Shown here piece by piece: positions 14,416 to 16,574 of a DNA stretch of 16,574 nt. The position numbers were made by a program, and so were the translations under genes. Origin of the DNA: JBCCGE01 sp039029455 (GTDB lineage: Bacteria; Pseudomonadota; Gammaproteobacteria; Arenicellales; Poriferihabitantaceae); the NCBI GenBank assembly GCA_039029455.1, contig JBCCGE010000070.1, positions 1-16,574 of the forward strand. Reading direction: 5' to 3'. Each line of letters starts with the position of its first letter. The stretch's first letter is position 1. The notes beneath the pieces are model-generated. The model was not told the DNA's origin, did no database searches, and worked only from the letters and a program-made list of their open reading frames with translations.

Positions 14416-16239
14416 TCAGTGCGCGTTCCTGAGCTGTTCGTTGATATCGCGAACTTCGCCGGCTTTGGGTGGATTTCGCAATGAAGTGACCGGAATAATC
14501 TTCTGTATGGCGTGATGAAACTGCCGCACACCCGATTCAATACTCGAAAGCTTCTGTTCCGGTAACGCACTCGACTGCAGACCGTCCTGCATCCAGCGAA
14601 CAAAATCCTCGTCTTCCTCGTCGGTCTGTCGATTGATGCGCTGGGTCAGGTAGCGGGCCGCCCGGGCCTCGCGCCGGTCGTCGGGAAAGTGATAGGTGCC
14701 GCCGATATACCAGGTGGTATCGATGGACTTTGGAATTGTCATGTAGAACTCGACGCTATCCGGATACAGCCCCAGAACCATGCTCGGAAAAATTCCGATG
14801 TATTGCCACGTTCGCTGACAGTCTTCTGGTAAATGCTCGAAACGTGGCAGCAGAGACAGATAGTTTCTAACGCTCCAGGTCTCGGAAGCGGAGTCGTTCA
14901 GCTTGCCGTGGCTGTGGGGAATGCCGTCGACAAACTCGTCGATGTAATCCTTGCCGTAGAGCTGTTGAAGGGAAGGGTGGCCCACCGGGACGTGATAGCC
15001 CTCATTGTCGATATCGTGAATAACCTTCCAGTTGTAAGGCCGCTCGACACGGTACCGGGATTCAGGCTCCATCTGCAGCTTGTCGAGTTGATACGGCGCG
15101 AGAATATGATCCACAGCTTTCAGCTGTTCGGAAATCGGTGGCGCATCCCCCTGCATGCGAATAAATATAAATCCCTGCCAGACTTCCAGATCAACACTGA
15201 CCAGTGCATGGTCTTTAACATCAAAATCGTCAAAGGTCCGCTTCGCGGGCACGGCGACAAGCGCGCCGGAGCTGTCAAACGCCCAGCCGTGAAACGGGCA
15301 GGTGATGCGATGACGGCAGCTGCCGCGCTCCCGGTCCAGAAGCTTGGCGCCACGATGGCGACAGACATTGTGGAACGCTCGCAGTACGTCATCCTTGCCA
15401 CGCAGAATAAGGATGCGCTCGCCCAGGGCATCCAGAGTCAGAAACTGCAGAGGCTCACTGACTTCTGATACATGACCGACCAGCAGCCATTGTTCCCGAA
15501 AAATGTGCTGCATCTCCAGTTCCAGCAATTCCTCGTTCATATACGTCCAGGGCTGCAACAGGTCGGATCGCTCCGGCGTTTCAGTGGGCGCCGTGGTGTT
15601 GGAAACCGGGGGCTTCGTAGTTACGCTGCCCGGGAAAATGCCGGGCATTAGAGCGGTCAAAAAATCATGGCACTGCCGTCGCGCCGCGTCGGCGTCGAAG
15701 GTGTCCGGTAAATACAGCTTGTCCTGCCAAAGACCGTCAATCAGCCCGATAAATGCGCGCGCAAACGGTTCGGCGGCACTGGCCGGAAGGCTGATTCGGT
15801 TGCAGAGTTCACCAAAGAGCTGAATCAGGGTCTTCAGATACTCCTCTTCATGCTTTCCGTAGGTCTCCATATAGGCCTGACGATGGGCGGAATCGCTTGA
15901 AAACGCGTGCCATACCGCAATTTTGTCGGCGTCGCAGTGCTTTGAGCTGAAGTGAAAATCAATCAAAGCCGTGAGGCAGGCAGCGGGATCCGAATGTGTC
16001 TGCATCACCCGATTTAAATCGGACTGGAATTCCTCGTGCAATGATGCGAGGGTACCGAGCAGTAAGTTCAGCTTGCCATCAAAATAAAAATTCACAATCC
16101 CGTTGGAGAGATTGGCTTCCTGGGTGACTCGACTGATGGTAGTACCGGAGAGACCGTACTGACTGATACAGCGTGTGGTGGCGCTGATCAGCTGCTGACG
16201 ACGAAAATCGTCTTTCGCAAGACCGGGGCTTTGCTTCAT
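14416..16239 (-). CDS. BetI-like TetR repressor fused to a Rieske oxygenase alpha subunit
   Basis: One uninterrupted 607-residue frame holds two complete proteins. Residues 1-200 are a TetR regulator most like BetI: RRQQLISATTRCISQYGLSG, helix-turn-helix TTISRVTQEANLSNGIVNFYF (33-53), VWHAF (109-113) and LIDGLWQ (166-172). A Thr/Pro-rich linker (about 201-225) leads to PWTYMNEELLELEMQHIFREQWLLVGHVSE, the usual start of a Rieske oxygenase. The [2Fe-2S] ligands are C293/H295 (CRHRGA) and C314/H317 (CPFHGW). The mononuclear iron site is NEGYHVPVGHP with H416 and H421; E413 sits at the bridging acid position, as in carnitine, choline and glycine-betaine oxygenases. The third iron ligand is probably D545 or D543. 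No in-frame ATG precedes the conserved PWTY segment, so separate translation of the oxygenase is unlikely. It probably demethylates or hydroxylates an amine substrate with an unlinked reductase. The substrate is unknown. Confidence 0.9.
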   Translation of the reverse strand: MKQSPGLAKDDFRRQQLISATTRCISQYGLSGTTISRVTQEANLSNGIVNFYFDGKLNLLLGTLASLHEEFQSDLNRVMQTHSDPAACLTALIDFHFSSKHCDADKIAVWHAFSSDSAHRQAYMETYGKHEEEYLKTLIQLFGELCNRISLPASAAEPFARAFIGLIDGLWQDKLYLPDTFDADAARRQCHDFLTALMPGIFPGSVTTKPPVSNTTAPTETPERSDLLQPWTYMNEELLELEMQHIFREQWLLVGHVSEVSEPLQFLTLDALGERILILRGKDDVLRAFHNVCRHRGAKLLDRERGSCRHRITCPFHGWAFDSSGALVAVPAKRTFDDFDVKDHALVSVDLEVWQGFIFIRMQGDAPPISEQLKAVDHILAPYQLDKLQMEPESRYRVERPYNWKVIHDIDNEGYHVPVGHPSLQQLYGKDYIDEFVDGIPHSHGKLNDSASETWSVRNYLSLLPRFEHLPEDCQRTWQYIGIFPSMVLGLYPDSVEFYMTIPKSIDTTWYIGGTYHFPDDRREARAARYLTQRINRQTDEEDEDFVRWMQDGLQSSALPEQKLSSIESGVRQFHHAIQKIIPVTSLRNPPKAGEVRDINEQLRNAH

Positions 16240-16256
16240 GATCTGAATGCTACAAT

Positions 16257-16294
16257 ATTGAACCTGTATTCAAATTATTGAACGAAAATTCAAA
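16257..16294. promoter_or_regulatory. Tandem TetR-type operators upstream of the TetR-Rieske gene
   Basis: ATTGAAC-CTGT-ATTCAAA (16257-16274) and ATTGAAC-GAAA-ATTCAAA (16277-16294) are two copies with identical arms at an exact 20-base period. Each contains the inverted repeat TTGAA-N6-TTCAA, the form bound by TetR-family dimers. They start 18 bases upstream of the fusion's ATG (16239), where its promoter must be, so autorepression is the natural reading. Two dimers spaced about two helical turns would sit on the same face of the DNA. Confidence 0.7.
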
Positions 16295-16574
16295 AATGTC
16301 AAAAAGCTCATCTACCACAAGACCAGGAACATCACCCGAAAGTGCGTTATTTCCTGCTCGACGATCTTCTTAAGGCCTTGAAGGCCAAGCGTCCTGAGTC
16401 TCTACTCCTCTCAGCTCTTTTTCCCCTCAATAGTCAAACGAATGACCTTGAAAAGAATGCATCCACGCATTATCGTTCCATTACCCTCGCCGACTCGGCG
16501 AAGAAAGAAGATCGAGATGTTCTTGCCAAAGTCTTTCTTCATCTGCTTTTTCAACGATTCAAAACCAAAACGAC
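16282..16574 (+). CDS. Unidentified partial open frame at the right end
   Basis: A plus-strand frame stays open from 16282 to the window end (about 97 codons), reading KVRYFLLDDLLKALKAKRP and later AKVFLHLLFQRF. There is no ATG in it and no ribosome site; a GTG in KVRYFLL is the first conventional start. The ATG at 16296 is in another frame and stops after 25 codons. On the minus strand a second open frame also enters from the right edge and stops at 16411-16413, so the coding strand is not settled. The stretch from about 16,300 is more AT-rich than the rest of the window. I recognise no family. It may be foreign DNA, or a chimeric contig end. Confidence 0.3.

Noticed and set aside
14833..15468. 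A 211-codon plus-strand frame opposite the Rieske oxygenase
   Set aside because: It is antisense to the Rieske cluster and iron-site coding region, which is clearly the real gene; no family is recognisable.
1..16574. CRISPR arrays, rRNA operons, prophage genes or complete insertion sequences
   Set aside because: No regularly spaced repeats, rRNA motifs, phage structural genes or transposase with terminal inverted repeats were seen in the window.

Overview
The window looks like one contig from a gammaproteobacterium of about 55% GC, probably free-living and plausibly marine. The basis is the E. coli-type Prc/Tsp protease, the guaB-guaA-tadA order and the PotFGHI-type polyamine importer, all with full-length gammaproteobacterial architectures. 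The organism is inferred from protein character only. The middle (about 510 to 16,290) is densely coding. Both ends behave differently and may be assembly joins, insertions or rearrangements.

Layout: (1) 1-454 has no recognisable gene. (2) Minus-strand genes read leftward: an ArsR-type regulator fused to a SAM methyltransferase (4014-4955), the periplasmic protease prc (1489-3795) and valine-pyruvate aminotransferase avtA (455-1411), whose C-terminal quarter is missing. (3) A plus-strand lytic transglycosylase (5043-5717) is followed by the purine/tRNA cluster guaB, guaA, tadA (5809-9306). guaB seems to have its -10 box so close to the ATG that its mRNA would be leaderless. (4) A minus-strand SCO1/SenC copper chaperone (9326-10006) faces tadA. 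(5) A four-gene ABC importer of the putrescine type, potFGHI, runs 10242-14400. A UUCG-loop terminator lies after the binding-protein gene, and TAATG stop/start overlaps couple the last three genes. (6) Convergent to it is a 607-residue fusion (14416-16239): an N-terminal BetI-like TetR repressor joined in frame to a complete Rieske non-heme-iron oxygenase alpha subunit. (7) The last roughly 280 bases are AT-richer, with an unidentified open frame running off the end.

The most notable find is the TetR-Rieske fusion together with two tandem 20-bp repeats just upstream of its start (16257-16294), each of the form ATTGAAC-N4-ATTCAAA. This suggests a single polypeptide that both represses its own promoter and oxidises a substrate, probably a methylated or quaternary amine, judging from the BetI-like sensor and the Glu in the bridging position next to the iron-binding histidines. 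The convergent PotF-type importer could supply a related amine, but that link rests on proximity only. No reductase partner is present in the window.
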